DNA of 64,000 bases, taken from NCBI GenBank assembly GCA_964646605.1, contig CAZYEX010000107.1:17807-81806 (forward strand), in the 5' to 3' direction. A model generated the notes under the pieces. That model saw only the letters and a program-made list of their open reading frames with translations, was not told where the DNA came from and searched no databases. The DNA comes from SBAX01 sp964646605. Its GTDB lineage: Bacteria > Planctomycetota > Phycisphaerae > UBA1845. How positions within the stretch are numbered: position 1 is the first letter of the stretch; every line of letters begins with the position of its first letter. Shown piece after piece: positions 35,756 to 44,271 of this stretch. The translations under genes and the position numbers were made by a program.

Positions 35756-36256
35756 ATGTCGGAAATCGCCATCATCGTTTTGTTGTTCGGCGCCGGGGCT
35801 CTGGTGCTCATCGCCGAATTGTTCATCCCCTCCCACGGGTTGCTAACCGTCGTGGGCGTCGGGTTGTTGACTTGGGGGATCGCGCAGACTTTCCAGTTCG
35901 CCGGAGAAAAGGCGGGCGTGATCTCCATTCTCGGGTGTCTGGTGGCGTTGCCCGTCTTCGCCGTGGCGGCGGTCAAGATTTGGCCGAAGACATGGGTGGG
36001 CCGGCGGATCGCTCCCTCCAATCCCGTGGTGTCGCTCCGTGACACGGCGGTACCCGTCGAGGAAATCAGCCGATTCATCGGACGGGCGGGCCGTTGTGTT
36101 TCCCCGCTGCGCCCGGTGGGCATCTGTGAGTTCGAGGGGCGGCGCATCGCGTGCATCGCCGAATTCGGCATGTTGGACGCAGGCGTCGCCGTCGAGGGCC
36201 TGCGCCTGGTGGGGGGACAGTTGGCCGTGCAAGAGAGAAAGGGTACAACCACCTAA
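35756..36256 (+). CDS. short NfeD protein
   Basis: A 166-residue short NfeD: two to three N-terminal membrane helices (IAIIVLLFGAGALVLIAELF, then VVGVGLLTWGIAQTF and ISILGCLVALPVFAVAAV) and a C-terminal OB-fold (GRAGRCVSPLRPVGICEFEG with VAVEGLRLVGGQLAV). It starts 6 bases after the long nfeD stop. Having both forms before floA matches the yqeZ-type arrangement in other bacteria, where the OB domain contacts the SPFH partner. Confidence 0.88.
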   Translation: MSEIAIIVLLFGAGALVLIAELFIPSHGLLTVVGVGLLTWGIAQTFQFAGEKAGVISILGCLVALPVFAVAAVKIWPKTWVGRRIAPSNPVVSLRDTAVPVEEISRFIGRAGRCVSPLRPVGICEFEGRRIACIAEFGMLDAGVAVEGLRLVGGQLAVQERKGTTT

Positions 36257-36311
36257 TGCCTTCGATCCGGCGGCGCGGTCGGGTGGGGCGATATCGGAAA
36301 GGTGAACGACC

Positions 36312-37361
36312 ATGATGGTATACGGCAGTGCGTTGCTGGCCCAAAAAACGGCGGGATCGTCGCTATGGCTGATCGTCGGAGGCATCGGCGTCCTCGTCGG
36401 CTTGACGCTCCTGATCATCCTCGCCCAGTTCTTCCGCCTCTGGCTGCAAGCCTACATGAGCAACGCCGGGGTGAGCATGTTGGACCTCATCGGCATGAAG
36501 CTGCGGAAGGTCGATGCCGCGACGGTCGTGCTCTCGCGGATCCAACTGGTCAAGGCGGGCATTCACGAGGTCTCGGTGAACGACTTGGAGAGCCACTATC
36601 TCGCCGGCGGACGGCCCACGAACGTCACTCGGGCGATGATCGCGGCCAACCGCGCCGCCATCGAACTCGACTGGCGGAAAGGCTGCGCCATCGACCTCGC
36701 CGGTCGAGACATCATCGACGCGGTCAACACCAGCGTGAATCCCAAGGTGATCGACTGCCCCAACCCGCAGTCCGGGCGAACGACGATCGACGCGGTGGCG
36801 AAGGACGGAATCCAACTCAAAGCCCGGGCCCGCGTGACCGTGCGCACCAGCATCCGCCAAATCATCGGCGGCGCTACCGAAGAGACCATCGTGGCCCGCG
36901 TGGGCGAGGGCATCGTCAGCGCCATCGGTTCGGCGGACTCGCACAAGAACGTGTTGGAGAATCCCGACCGCATCAGCAAGGCCGTGCTCGCCAAGGGGCT
37001 GGATTCCGGCACGGCGTTCGAGATTCTTTCCATCGACATCGCCGATATCGACGTGGGCGAGAACATCGGCGCGAAGCTCCAAGCCGACCAGGCCGAGGCC
37101 GACAAGCGCCGTTTCCAAGCCGAGGCCGAAAAGCGCCGCGCCATGGCCATCGCCCTCGCCGCCGAAAACAAGGCCAAAATCGAGGAAAACCGGGCCCTCG
37201 TCACCCTCGCCGAGGCCGAGGTCCCCCAGGCCATGGCGGAGGCCTTCCGAAAGGGAAACATGGGAATCATGGACTACTATCGAATGAAAAACATCCAGGC
37301 GGATACCGGAATGCGCGAGTCGCTCGGACGACCCGAAGCACCGCCTGAGCAGAGAGGGTAA
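36312..37361 (+). CDS. floA: flotillin-like protein FloA
   Basis: A 349-residue FloA (UPF0365) family protein that scaffolds functional membrane microdomains. The N-terminus is a membrane helix (SLWLIVGGIGVLVGLTLLII), followed by LRKVDAATVVLSRI and the SPFH domain (GCAIDLAGRDIIDAVNTSV, IQLKARARVTVRT, ATEETIVARVGEGIV). A C-terminal coiled coil is rich in Ala/Glu/Lys (KLQADQAEADKRRFQAEAEK). It lies 55 bases behind the short nfeD gene and is the usual operon partner. Confidence 0.96.
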   Translation: MMVYGSALLAQKTAGSSLWLIVGGIGVLVGLTLLIILAQFFRLWLQAYMSNAGVSMLDLIGMKLRKVDAATVVLSRIQLVKAGIHEVSVNDLESHYLAGGRPTNVTRAMIAANRAAIELDWRKGCAIDLAGRDIIDAVNTSVNPKVIDCPNPQSGRTTIDAVAKDGIQLKARARVTVRTSIRQIIGGATEETIVARVGEGIVSAIGSADSHKNVLENPDRISKAVLAKGLDSGTAFEILSIDIADIDVGENIGAKLQADQAEADKRRFQAEAEKRRAMAIALAAENKAKIEENRALVTLAEAEVPQAMAEAFRKGNMGIMDYYRMKNIQADTGMRESLGRPEAPPEQRG

Positions 37362-37438
37362 ACGCCAAGCCGCGGGATTGGTCCTTGGCGGGAAGTGTCA
37401 AGGCTTCGTTCCGCGCGCCGCGGCCGGCAAGGGAACCC

Positions 37439-38152
37439 ATGAAGGACGTCGGCGACTGGGTAGAGGGTATCATCGTGCTGGTGGTCCTGGTCGGCTCCGC
37501 GCTGAGCGGGCTGGGCAAGGCCATCGTCACGAAGATCAACCGCCGCAAGGAGGAGGAGCGCGAGCGGCGCGAGATCGGGCCGCTCGTCCAACCGTTGCGC
37601 CCCGCGCCGACGATGCACCGACCCGTTCCGCCTCCGGCCCGTCCCATGCTCTCTCCGACGCAGCGACGCTCCTTCGAGATCAAGCGCGAAGTGATCCTGC
37701 AACCCGTCGCGGAACTGCAAGCGCCGTCGCCTCCGCCCAGACGCCACATCGAGCTCGATGTGCCGGAGGTCGTCCGCCCGTTGGTGGAAATGTTGATGCA
37801 ATCGGCCGGAGACGAGGCTCCACTGCGACCCGTCCCCGCCCCTCCGCGACGCCCGCGCTCCTCACGCCCGCGACAGCAAACGAAACGACCGCCCCCAGTG
37901 ACCACCCCCCAACCTCCGCCCGACCGCGATGCGCGGATGCGCGAGTTCGCACAGCGCGAGGCCCAGCAGGGACAACGCATCGAGCAGCGACTGGGCCGCG
38001 TGGAAACGCACGTGCCCGCAGCCGCCGCGGACCGTTCCGATCGGCAAACCCTCGTGGAACCTCTGGACCGCCACAGCCTTCGCCGAGCTATCCTCCTCAA
38101 TGAGATTCTAGGCCCCCCGGTTGCCCTGCGCGGGTTCTCCGGGCCGATGTGA
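37439..38152 (+). CDS. membrane-anchored hypothetical protein, Pro/Arg-rich
   Basis: No known family. From ATG 37439 (AAGGGAA upstream) the protein has 237 residues. One N-terminal helix (GIIVLVVLVGSALSGLGKAI) is followed by a highly charged KRE-rich stretch and long Pro/Arg-rich regions. A short segment, RRHIELDVPEVVRPLVEMLM, and the C-terminal LDRHSLRRAILLNEILGPPV look ordered; the latter is a pattern often seen at the end of planctomycete membrane-anchored proteins. It is the last gene of the nfeD-floA run and may belong to the same microdomain system. Confidence 0.6.
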   Translation: MKDVGDWVEGIIVLVVLVGSALSGLGKAIVTKINRRKEEERERREIGPLVQPLRPAPTMHRPVPPPARPMLSPTQRRSFEIKREVILQPVAELQAPSPPPRRHIELDVPEVVRPLVEMLMQSAGDEAPLRPVPAPPRRPRSSRPRQQTKRPPPVTTPQPPPDRDARMREFAQREAQQGQRIEQRLGRVETHVPAAAADRSDRQTLVEPLDRHSLRRAILLNEILGPPVALRGFSGPM

Positions 38153-38267
38153 GCTAGAATTCCCGCCGGTCACCCGAAGTTCGAGGAGGGCGTGCGTTGT
38201 CAACGGAGCTTCAACGAATCGAGTCCGAACGTCGCCGAGGCCCTCTGCCCGACGAGGTGAGTGGGTC

Positions 38268-39827
38268 ATGAACAGAGTCCGCGGTGCAACGATCATTTTT
38301 TGCTGGGCCGGCCTCGCCAGCATCGGGTGCGTACTTTCTCGCGACCGCTCCGCCGTGGAGGCCCCGGAACCAACGATTGTCGTGCCCCGCTTATGGAACG
38401 CCGAGGATTTGAGGGACTGGGCGACGCCGCTGGCGGGGTTGGGTGTGCCGCCGGGGCATTTCAGCGAGGAGGAGTACTACGCGGCGCCGGTCGACAACGT
38501 GCGGACATATCCTGTCTACCATCCTCGCTATGAACCTCCGGGGTACCGTGATTGGATCAAGAGCCAAGGACCGCAACGTCTGATAGAGCCGGAGAAGTTG
38601 AAGACAAAAGCAGACTGGATCGAGGCAGGCCGCGTGGTGTTTGAGGGGCTGAGTTCTCCCGGGTTTCACATCTCTGACCCCGCCATGCTTGCATTCTTAA
38701 GCGATGCCGACGCCATCGACACTCACGACGATATTGTCACGAAAGACGGCCAGGTGCTTCCGTATCGGTGGGTTGTGGATCAGAGCGGCGAGCTCAACGT
38801 GACCTCCGCGGCCTGCACCTCCTGCCATTATCTCGTCTTGCCCGACAAGAGCGTGGTGTACGGTCCGGGGCCGGGGAATCCCCCGAAAGAGGATAAGCCG
38901 GCCTCTCCGGTCTTCGCAGCCCTACTGGCGACAGTGTCCGAGCCGGTCGTCCAAATGCATTCAGAGGGCGAGGTGTTTTACTCGTACTTCGGCGTCCCCT
39001 GGGTCGCGGGCGACGAACACGCCCGTTTCAAGACCATGAGCGACGAAGACGTTGTAGCGTGGTTTAATAATAATGAAACCGACCTCGCCGGGGCTATTGC
39101 CCGGAACAACGGAAGCCCCCTCTATACCACGCGGGTGGCTGACTTGCTTGGGGTGCGTCACCGCCGATACCTGGACGCGACGGCCACGCACGCCAACCGC
39201 GGACCAGAAGACATCGCCCGATACGGTATCCTTGTGGAGTACGCCGACAATTTCGTCTTCGGCCCGCACAAGCTGGAATTCCCGGAGCGAATGAAAGTGA
39301 CCGCGCGAGCACCCGACGAGGCTATGTACGCTATGGGATTGTATATTTACTCGCTCGAACCGCTGCCAAGCCCCTATCCATTTGATGAGCAGGCCCAACG
39401 CGGCCAGAGAATCTTTGAGGCCGAGGGTTGCACCGAGTGCCACACACCGCCCATCTATACCAACAACAAGCTGGTCGCTGTGCCCGGATTCGATCCGCCG
39501 ATGGATGACCCGGCCACGCAGCGCCTGAATATCTCCACGCGACGCGTCGGTACCGATCCCGGACTCGCCCTCAAGACTCGCAAAGGAACGGGTTACTACA
39601 AAATCCCCTCTCTGCGCGGGCTTTGGTATCGCGGCCTGTACGAGCATTCCGGCTCGGTGTCGTCGCTCGAGGATTGGTTTGACCCGAAGCGCCTGCGCGA
39701 CGACTATGTGCCGACGGGCTGGAAGGGACCAGGGGTCAAGACCCGCGCCGTGCCCGGGCACAAGTTCGGGCACGACCTTTCGGAAGGGGACAAGAAGGCG
39801 CTGATCGCGTTCTTGAAGACCCTTTGA
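38268..39827 (+). CDS. di-haem cytochrome c lipoprotein
   Basis: A 519-residue exported cytochrome. ATG 38268 has GAGGTGAG upstream and gives a lipoprotein signal with lipobox ASIGC. Two haem-binding motifs are present: CTSCH (residues 183-187) and CTECH (388-392). The C-terminal domain after the second motif (YKIPSLRGLWYRGLYEHSGSV and DLSEGDKKALIAFLKTL) resembles the di-haem peroxidase/thiol-oxidase group, including the PSLRG-type segment and the terminal helix. It is likely periplasmic and anchored, passing electrons or acting on peroxides. The first domain is longer than in MauG or CcpA and unlike them in sequence. A RidA-like gene follows after 36 bases. Confidence 0.85.
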   Translation: MNRVRGATIIFCWAGLASIGCVLSRDRSAVEAPEPTIVVPRLWNAEDLRDWATPLAGLGVPPGHFSEEEYYAAPVDNVRTYPVYHPRYEPPGYRDWIKSQGPQRLIEPEKLKTKADWIEAGRVVFEGLSSPGFHISDPAMLAFLSDADAIDTHDDIVTKDGQVLPYRWVVDQSGELNVTSAACTSCHYLVLPDKSVVYGPGPGNPPKEDKPASPVFAALLATVSEPVVQMHSEGEVFYSYFGVPWVAGDEHARFKTMSDEDVVAWFNNNETDLAGAIARNNGSPLYTTRVADLLGVRHRRYLDATATHANRGPEDIARYGILVEYADNFVFGPHKLEFPERMKVTARAPDEAMYAMGLYIYSLEPLPSPYPFDEQAQRGQRIFEAEGCTECHTPPIYTNNKLVAVPGFDPPMDDPATQRLNISTRRVGTDPGLALKTRKGTGYYKIPSLRGLWYRGLYEHSGSVSSLEDWFDPKRLRDDYVPTGWKGPGVKTRAVPGHKFGHDLSEGDKKALIAFLKTL

Positions 39828-39863
39828 CACTTGGGGACCGGAATTCGGGGAGGCTTTTCGTCT

Positions 39864-40331
39864 ATGAAAGAGCACTCGCGTCGTGAGTTTTGTGGTGTAG
39901 CGCCGGCGATTGTGTTGGGTGTCGCAGCGTCCACGGTCTCTGCACACGAGGAGGGTCCCACGCGCCGCGCCGTGCCGGGCTCGGCCAGTCCGGCCTTCTC
40001 CCGTGCCGTCGCGTTTGGCAATCTTGTGCATGTCTCCGGAGTTCTGGGCACGAAATCGGGATTGCGGGAACTGGCCTCCCCGGACTTCGAGGGTCAGTGC
40101 AAACAAGGGATGGAGAACCTCAAGGCCTCCGTCGAGGCCGCCGGATCGAGCATGGACCGCGTCCTCAAGTGCAGTTGCTTCCTCACCGAGGCCGCCGATT
40201 TCGACGCCATGAACAAGGTCTATCGAACGTACTTCCCGACTGACCCGCCGGCCCGATCCACGGTTGTCGTCAAGGAACTGGTCCTCGCCGGGGCCAAGTT
40301 CGAGATCGATTGCGTCACCACGCTGCCGTAG
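39864..40331 (+). CDS. RidA/YjgF-family protein with Tat signal
   Basis: A 155-residue protein. The N-terminus carries a twin-arginine motif, SRREFCGVAPAIVLGVAAS, so export by Tat is predicted. The rest is a RidA-type domain: AVAFGNLVHVSGVLG, QCKQGMENLKASVEAAGSS, VLKCSCFLTEAADFDAMNKVY, and PPARSTVVVKELVLAGAKFEIDCVT. The conserved Arg of the active site is in PARSTV. Cytosolic RidA hydrolyses reactive enamines; an exported form next to a di-haem cytochrome is uncommon and suggests another substrate. GGGGAGG precedes the ATG. Confidence 0.85.
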   Translation: MKEHSRREFCGVAPAIVLGVAASTVSAHEEGPTRRAVPGSASPAFSRAVAFGNLVHVSGVLGTKSGLRELASPDFEGQCKQGMENLKASVEAAGSSMDRVLKCSCFLTEAADFDAMNKVYRTYFPTDPPARSTVVVKELVLAGAKFEIDCVTTLP

Positions 40332-40511
40332 TGCAATGCCCCGGTCCGAGCGTCGAGCGCAAGCGACCCGAGGGATTGCCAATTGCCGACTTCCAATTGC
40401 CGATTCGGTGGAACCTGACAGGCATTGGCGTCCCTGACCGGCCCCGGTTGCCCAGGTCCACACCGCGAGTGCCCCGGCGCTGCGGGAGCGGCTTGAAGTG
40501 TAAATCGAGGG

Positions 40512-40530
40512 TGGCTTCGTTTGGTATCTT
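40512..40530 (-). repeat. AGATACCAAACGAA repeat, copy 1
   Basis: On the minus strand this reads AAGATACCAAACGAAGCCA and matches 55082-55100 at 18 of 19 positions. The other copy sits just after the 54,255-55,079 gene. Confidence 0.75.
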
Positions 40531-40694
40531 TTTTTTGCATCTCGCGGCATTGGGGCGTTGAGGAAAGGACGAAGGGACATAGGGACGAAGGGACAGAGGG
40601 GATTGCCGAATGTCGAATGGAGATTGGAGAGCGCGCGGAGCGGCGGCGGCACGACTTCCCAAGCCAGGATGGCGGCGGCGATTCAACTACCCAA

Positions 40695-40741
40695 ATAACT
40701 TGCGGGGTGATCGGCGGAGGCCGCGTGATCGGGCGATCACG
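40695..40741 (+). repeat. 47-bp repeat with CGTGATC/GATCACG palindrome, copy 1
   Basis: It begins ATAACTTG and ends in a perfect 7-bp hairpin at 40724-40741. The reverse-complement of 54166-54212 matches it closely across 47 bp, including both ends. Confidence 0.8.
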
Positions 40742-41106
40742 GGGAATTGCGAATGGCGAGTAGCGAAGAGCGAATGAGGGCGGGAGCGACGAAAGGAGGT
40801 GGGAACTAGAGCCCAGGGTGCCAGCGAAGGGTCACATGGAATGGCGGAGGGACGCAGCGGGGAGGGGGATTGGCGATTTTCGAGTGCCGGTTTTCGATTG
40901 GAGATTCGGGGAAAGCCGAAATGCAGGCAGCCGAAAGCCCAACGATTCGCTTCAAAAAGTAGAATGTCCCCCTTGACGTTGAAACGGTGGGCTAAGTTCG
41001 GGCGTCCCGATGGGACGCAATGCGGACCGTGGGCGTTCGTCGCCGGGCACTGCTCAAGAGCGGTGGCACCCGGCGAGGGATGGCCGCGGCGCGGCGCAGG
41101 ATGTCC

Positions 41107-41143
41107 GCGGGCTTGCCCTTGACGCTTCGCGTAAAGGGGAGCC
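41107..41143. repeat. 37-bp dispersed repeat, copy 2
   Basis: It matches 32855-32891 at 36 of 37 positions, same orientation. Both copies are intergenic. Confidence 0.85.
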
Positions 41144-41504
41144 ACCCGCGGCTCTGATCTGTCGTGTCGCCGCCGCTCCACGCTCGGATAGACCCGTCGC
41201 TTGCGCTCGGGGCTCGGATGGCATCGGCGGCGTGTCGGCTGCGTTTTGCGTCGGATTGGTGTCGCGGAGTTGGGGCGGGCGACCCTCACCCCAGCCCTCT
41301 CCTTGGGAGGGGAGAGGGGGAAGGGGCCGGGAGTTGAAGGGTTGAAAGGGTTCGAGAGTGGGAAGGGTCAGAGAACTCTAGGAGTTGAAGAGTTCAAGGG
41401 GTTGAAGGATGAGAAGGGATTGAAGCGGCGGGGAACCGGCCCCAGCGCGCCGGGGCTCCACGCTCGGAATAGTCCGGGGACCGCGTGGGGAAGTGGAAAA
41501 GGAA

Positions 41505-41526
41505 GGGGGCCGCTTTCGCGGCCCCC
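41505..41526 (-). terminator. intrinsic terminator-like hairpin after the RRM gene
   Basis: On the minus strand GGGGGCCGC-GAAA-GCGGCCCCC forms a 9-bp stem with a GAAA tetraloop, followed by TTCCTTTTCC. It begins 26 bases after the RRM gene stop codon. Confidence 0.7.
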
Positions 41527-41551
41527 CGTTTGCGTCCAGGTCGATGGATGA

Positions 41552-41863
41552 CTACCGACTGTTTCGGCCGCCGTAGCCGCCGCCCCCGCCCCCCCCGCCG
41601 CCGAAGCTGCGGGTTTCCTTGGGCTTGGCCTCGTTGACCTTTAGGGCCCGGCCGTCATGCTCCTTGCCGTCCAGGGCGCCAATGGCCGCCTGGGCTTGCT
41701 CGTTGGAGCTCATCTCGACGAAGCCGAACCCCTTGCTCTGGCCGGTGTCGCGCTCGGTAATGACCTGCGCGGACTCGACCGTACCGTGCGGGGCGAACAT
41801 CTGTTCGAGATCCGGTCCCGTGACCGCATAGCCCAGATTTCCGACATACAACTTTTTGCCCAT
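41552..41863 (-). CDS. RRM-domain RNA-binding protein with Gly-rich tail
   Basis: A 103-residue single RNA recognition motif protein. ATG 41863 is chosen over the longer frame because AGGAGA precedes it and KKLYVGNL then starts the RRM. RNP2 is LYVGNL and RNP1 is KGFGFVEM; the tail is a run of nine or more glycines ending GGYGGRNSR. Such proteins in cyanobacteria and planctomycetes act as RNA chaperones, often cold-responsive. The promoter candidate lies about 170 bases upstream, so the mRNA has a long leader. A clear terminator follows. Confidence 0.93.
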   Translation of the reverse strand: MGKKLYVGNLGYAVTGPDLEQMFAPHGTVESAQVITERDTGQSKGFGFVEMSSNEQAQAAIGALDGKEHDGRALKVNEAKPKETRSFGGGGGGGGGYGGRNSR

Positions 41864-42030
41864 CAGGTTTCTCCTGTTCAAGGGCGAAGTGACCCAGTGT
41901 TTACTTTCAGGGTCAGCGTGAAAGAGACCGAACATCCGGCCCAGAGGTAGAGAAGCGAGAAAGGCAAGAAGGAAGAGCATCCAACGGAAGCAGCAACCCA
42001 AAGGCCGACCCACAGGTCCAACCGCCGGGC

Positions 42031-42058
42031 ATTGTACAGCGCATTCCAGGGGACGCAA
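42031..42058 (-). promoter_or_regulatory. promoter for the RRM gene
   Basis: Minus-strand TTGCGT (42058-42053), a 16-base spacer and TACAAT (42036-42031). Transcription would start near 42024, leaving a leader of about 160 bases. Confidence 0.4.
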
Positions 42059-42206
42059 GCCCCTTGGGCAAGAAAAATAAAGCTATCGGACGGGTTGGCG
42101 GAGGAGGTCCGGAAAGAGGGTGCCGCAGAACACGCCGCCAGTGACACCCGTCAGGCGAGCCAACCAGCAGCCAACCGACCGCGCCACAGGGCTTCTGGGA
42201 AAACGC

Positions 42207-42236
42207 TTGATCCTGGCGCCACGGCTTTGGTAGGAT
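42207..42236 (+). promoter_or_regulatory. promoter for the M23 peptidase gene
   Basis: TTGATC at 42207-42212, an 18-base spacer and TAGGAT at 42231-42236. Transcription would start near 42243, 60 bases before GTG 42303, which has GGAGGG upstream. Confidence 0.4.
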
Positions 42237-42302
42237 CGCGGTTCCGCGGCCCACGGCGTTAGCTCGAAGACCGTCTTTGCCAGGCCGCGAAGGAGGGCCG
42301 GC

Positions 42303-43832
42303 GTGCTTCACGCTCGTAGTTTCGTGACCGGCGCGACCGTGGTCGCGCTTTGGGGTTGGGTTGGGTCCGCAGTCGGGGCTGACCCGTTGGGCGGCGGTGG
42401 ACCGATCGGCTCGGGGCAGGCGGGGGACTGCATTTCGCCCGCGGACCGCGTTTTCGCCCGGCAACTCATTCAAGATTACGAACGACGGTTCGGCGCCCGG
42501 TCGGTGGCTGTCGGACCGGTGACACCACCCAAGCTCACTTTTTCCCCGCTTGCGGGGCGTTTGTGGCGGGACCTTTTCGTGTTCAATTACGTCGACCTCG
42601 ATCCCACAGCCGGAATCCAGGATTGGGACTGCACCGACTGGTCGTACTACGGTCACAACGCCAGCGACACCGACATCCGCAGCTTCGGCGAGCAGATCAT
42701 CGGCGTGCCCGTATTCGCGGCGCAGGACGGCGTGGTCGTCGCCACGCACGACGGCGAAGACGACATGAATACGGAGTGGGCCGGGCAGCCCGCCAACTTC
42801 GTCATCATCGACCACGGTTTCGGGCGTGAGGCCTGGTATTTTCACCTCAAGAAAAACAGCGTCGCGGTGGCCGTCAACGACACCGTTTTCGCCGGGCATC
42901 AACTCGGCCTGTGCGCTTCCAGCGGGGTCAGCACCGGCCCGCACCTGCACTACGAAATCCACGACAACTTCACGGTGTACGAGCCCTTCGCCGGTCCGTG
43001 CCACGCAGGTGACAGCGGATGGGAGGCCCAGCCGGTTCTCGACCGCAGCGCCTATTTGCACGACTTCGGAGTCACGCACGAAGATATTTTCGCCGCGGGC
43101 GCCTGGCCGTACGAGTGGCCTCGAACCGGGCAGATCGCACAGACGGACCCGGTGTTGCGCGTGTGGTGGTACGGCACCGCTCTGCCCGCTTCGAGCCGAT
43201 GGAAGGTCCAGTTCAAGCGGCCCAACGGCACGATCATCGATCGGGCCAACCAGAACTTCGGCAACCCGTTCTGGCGTTGGTACAACTGGTGGTGGACCTA
43301 CGGTCTGCCGGCCGACATGCAGACGATCACCGGAACGTGGCACGTGATCCTGCGCATCAACGACGTGCAGGTCATCGAGGCGCCGATCGAGGTGGTGGCG
43401 GTGCGCGACCCGAACTTCAATCGTCCGCCCGGACCCATTAGCTTGCAGTTCGACCCCCTCGATCCCCAACCGGGCGACGTACTATCCTGTCGCGTGAGCA
43501 CGTCGCTGACCCTCGACGACCTGGACTACGACATCGTGCGTTATGAGTACGTCTGGACGGTTAACGGCCAGGAGGTGCGGCACGTAACCACCGCCGCCCA
43601 CTCCGACGTGCTCCCTCGGAACTTCGTCACCAACACCGCGCAGATCCGTTGCTCGGTCACTCCCGGCGACGGCCAAGACGAGGGCCCGACGGCGACCAAA
43701 ACCTTGACCGTTCGGGAGTTCGTCGTCCCCACGGTGTCTGCGTGGGGTTTGGCGATTTTCGGGCTCCTGTTGCTCACCGCCGGGACGCTGTTGGCGGGCG
43801 GGCGACGCCGAAGCGAAGTTGCAATCCGTTAG
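42303..43832 (+). CDS. M23-family metallopeptidase with IPTL-CTERM-like C-terminus
   Basis: A 509-residue exported protein starting at GTG 42303. A signal peptide ends near AVGA. Residues about 105-225 form an M23 (LytM/peptidase) domain with zinc ligands in HNASD (His118, Asp122) and the HLH pair His214/His216 in SGVSTGPHLHYEIH, plus AWYFHLKKNSV. Relatives cut peptidoglycan cross-links or act as endopeptidases on Gly-rich peptides. Residues 240-470 look like beta-sandwich domains. The tail is VVPTVSAWGLAIFGLLLLTA plus GGRRRSEVAIR, a Pro-Thr-x-Ser-x-Trp-Gly sorting signal with a membrane helix and basic end. This anchors the enzyme at the surface or marks it for processing. Confidence 0.88.
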   Translation: MLHARSFVTGATVVALWGWVGSAVGADPLGGGGPIGSGQAGDCISPADRVFARQLIQDYERRFGARSVAVGPVTPPKLTFSPLAGRLWRDLFVFNYVDLDPTAGIQDWDCTDWSYYGHNASDTDIRSFGEQIIGVPVFAAQDGVVVATHDGEDDMNTEWAGQPANFVIIDHGFGREAWYFHLKKNSVAVAVNDTVFAGHQLGLCASSGVSTGPHLHYEIHDNFTVYEPFAGPCHAGDSGWEAQPVLDRSAYLHDFGVTHEDIFAAGAWPYEWPRTGQIAQTDPVLRVWWYGTALPASSRWKVQFKRPNGTIIDRANQNFGNPFWRWYNWWWTYGLPADMQTITGTWHVILRINDVQVIEAPIEVVAVRDPNFNRPPGPISLQFDPLDPQPGDVLSCRVSTSLTLDDLDYDIVRYEYVWTVNGQEVRHVTTAAHSDVLPRNFVTNTAQIRCSVTPGDGQDEGPTATKTLTVREFVVPTVSAWGLAIFGLLLLTAGTLLAGGRRRSEVAIR

Positions 43833-43838
43833 GTCGGC

Positions 43839-44105
43839 TTATCGCCCTGACGCTCGCTCGAAGAGCATCGCCTTCCCAAACTGCCCGACGAGTTCGGAAT
43901 GGAACCGCCAGCCGTCCGCGGCCATGCGATTCAGATAGGTTTCGATCTCCTCGGAATAACGCTGGTTGGTGTCGGCATGGTCGGGCCAGGGGGTTACGCG
44001 ATACGCGCCCTCCGACCGACCCGACGCCCTTTCTTTGACCTGGGCCAGCACTCCCACGGCAGCAACCAGCACCACAAGCCCAATGACCCCAAATCGTTTC
44101 CGCAC
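43839..44105 (-). CDS. small membrane protein with DUF4177-like C-terminus
   Basis: An 88-residue protein from GTG 44105, where AAAGGAGAAAC lies upstream; the open frame extends further but without a ribosome site. One N-terminal helix (FGVIGLVVLVAAVGVLAQV) is followed by a charged linker and the segment IETYLNRMAADGWRFHSELVG, ending AMLFER. The last part follows the DUF4177 pattern, where a conserved Gly-Trp precedes a short beta-strand and a final aromatic-x-Arg. Function unknown. It converges with the M23 gene at 6 bases. Confidence 0.7.
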   Translation of the reverse strand: MRKRFGVIGLVVLVAAVGVLAQVKERASGRSEGAYRVTPWPDHADTNQRYSEEIETYLNRMAADGWRFHSELVGQFGKAMLFERASGR

Positions 44106-44236
44106 CGCCGTTTCTCCTTTCGGGATTTCCTGGTTCCGCTCGCCTTCCTGCGGCGGACCCTGCAGCAGATTGTACGGGCGGGGTGAACCGGCGGATGCAC
44201 GCCCCTGCCAAAGGGACTCCAACCGGGTGTCACGCG

Positions 44237-44265
44237 TTGACCGGCCCGTCGAGCGTACGTAGATT
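44237..44265 (+). promoter_or_regulatory. promoter abutting a GTG start (44272)
   Basis: TTGACC at 44237-44242, a 17-base spacer and TAGATT at 44260-44265. Only 6 bases separate the -10 box from GTG 44272, so transcription would begin at or next to the start codon. Confidence 0.5.
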
Positions 44266-44271
44266 GTACGT

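Larger units (their letters stand above)
40332..41504. other. 1.2-kb gene-free region packed with dispersed repeats
   Basis: I find no credible gene; open frames here translate low-complexity or repeat text. It includes ATTGCCAATTGCC-type units (40376-40405, 40742-40775), AGATACCAAACGAA (minus, 40512-40530), an imperfect 'GGGACGAA' tandem near 40567-40600, a 47-bp palindrome-bearing repeat (40695-40741), a CTCTTGAGCAGTG hairpin (41048-41069), the 37-bp repeat (41107-41143), a CCCTCTCC/GGAGAGGG unit (41281-41320) and degenerate GTTGAAGGG tandems (41330-41425). Confidence 0.75.

Noticed and set aside
40521..41551. Open frames in the 40.5-41.5 kb region such as 41201-41551
   Set aside because: Their translations are the dispersed repeats themselves (for example GLKGFESG-like and SLGGERGK-like text) with no independent coding signal.
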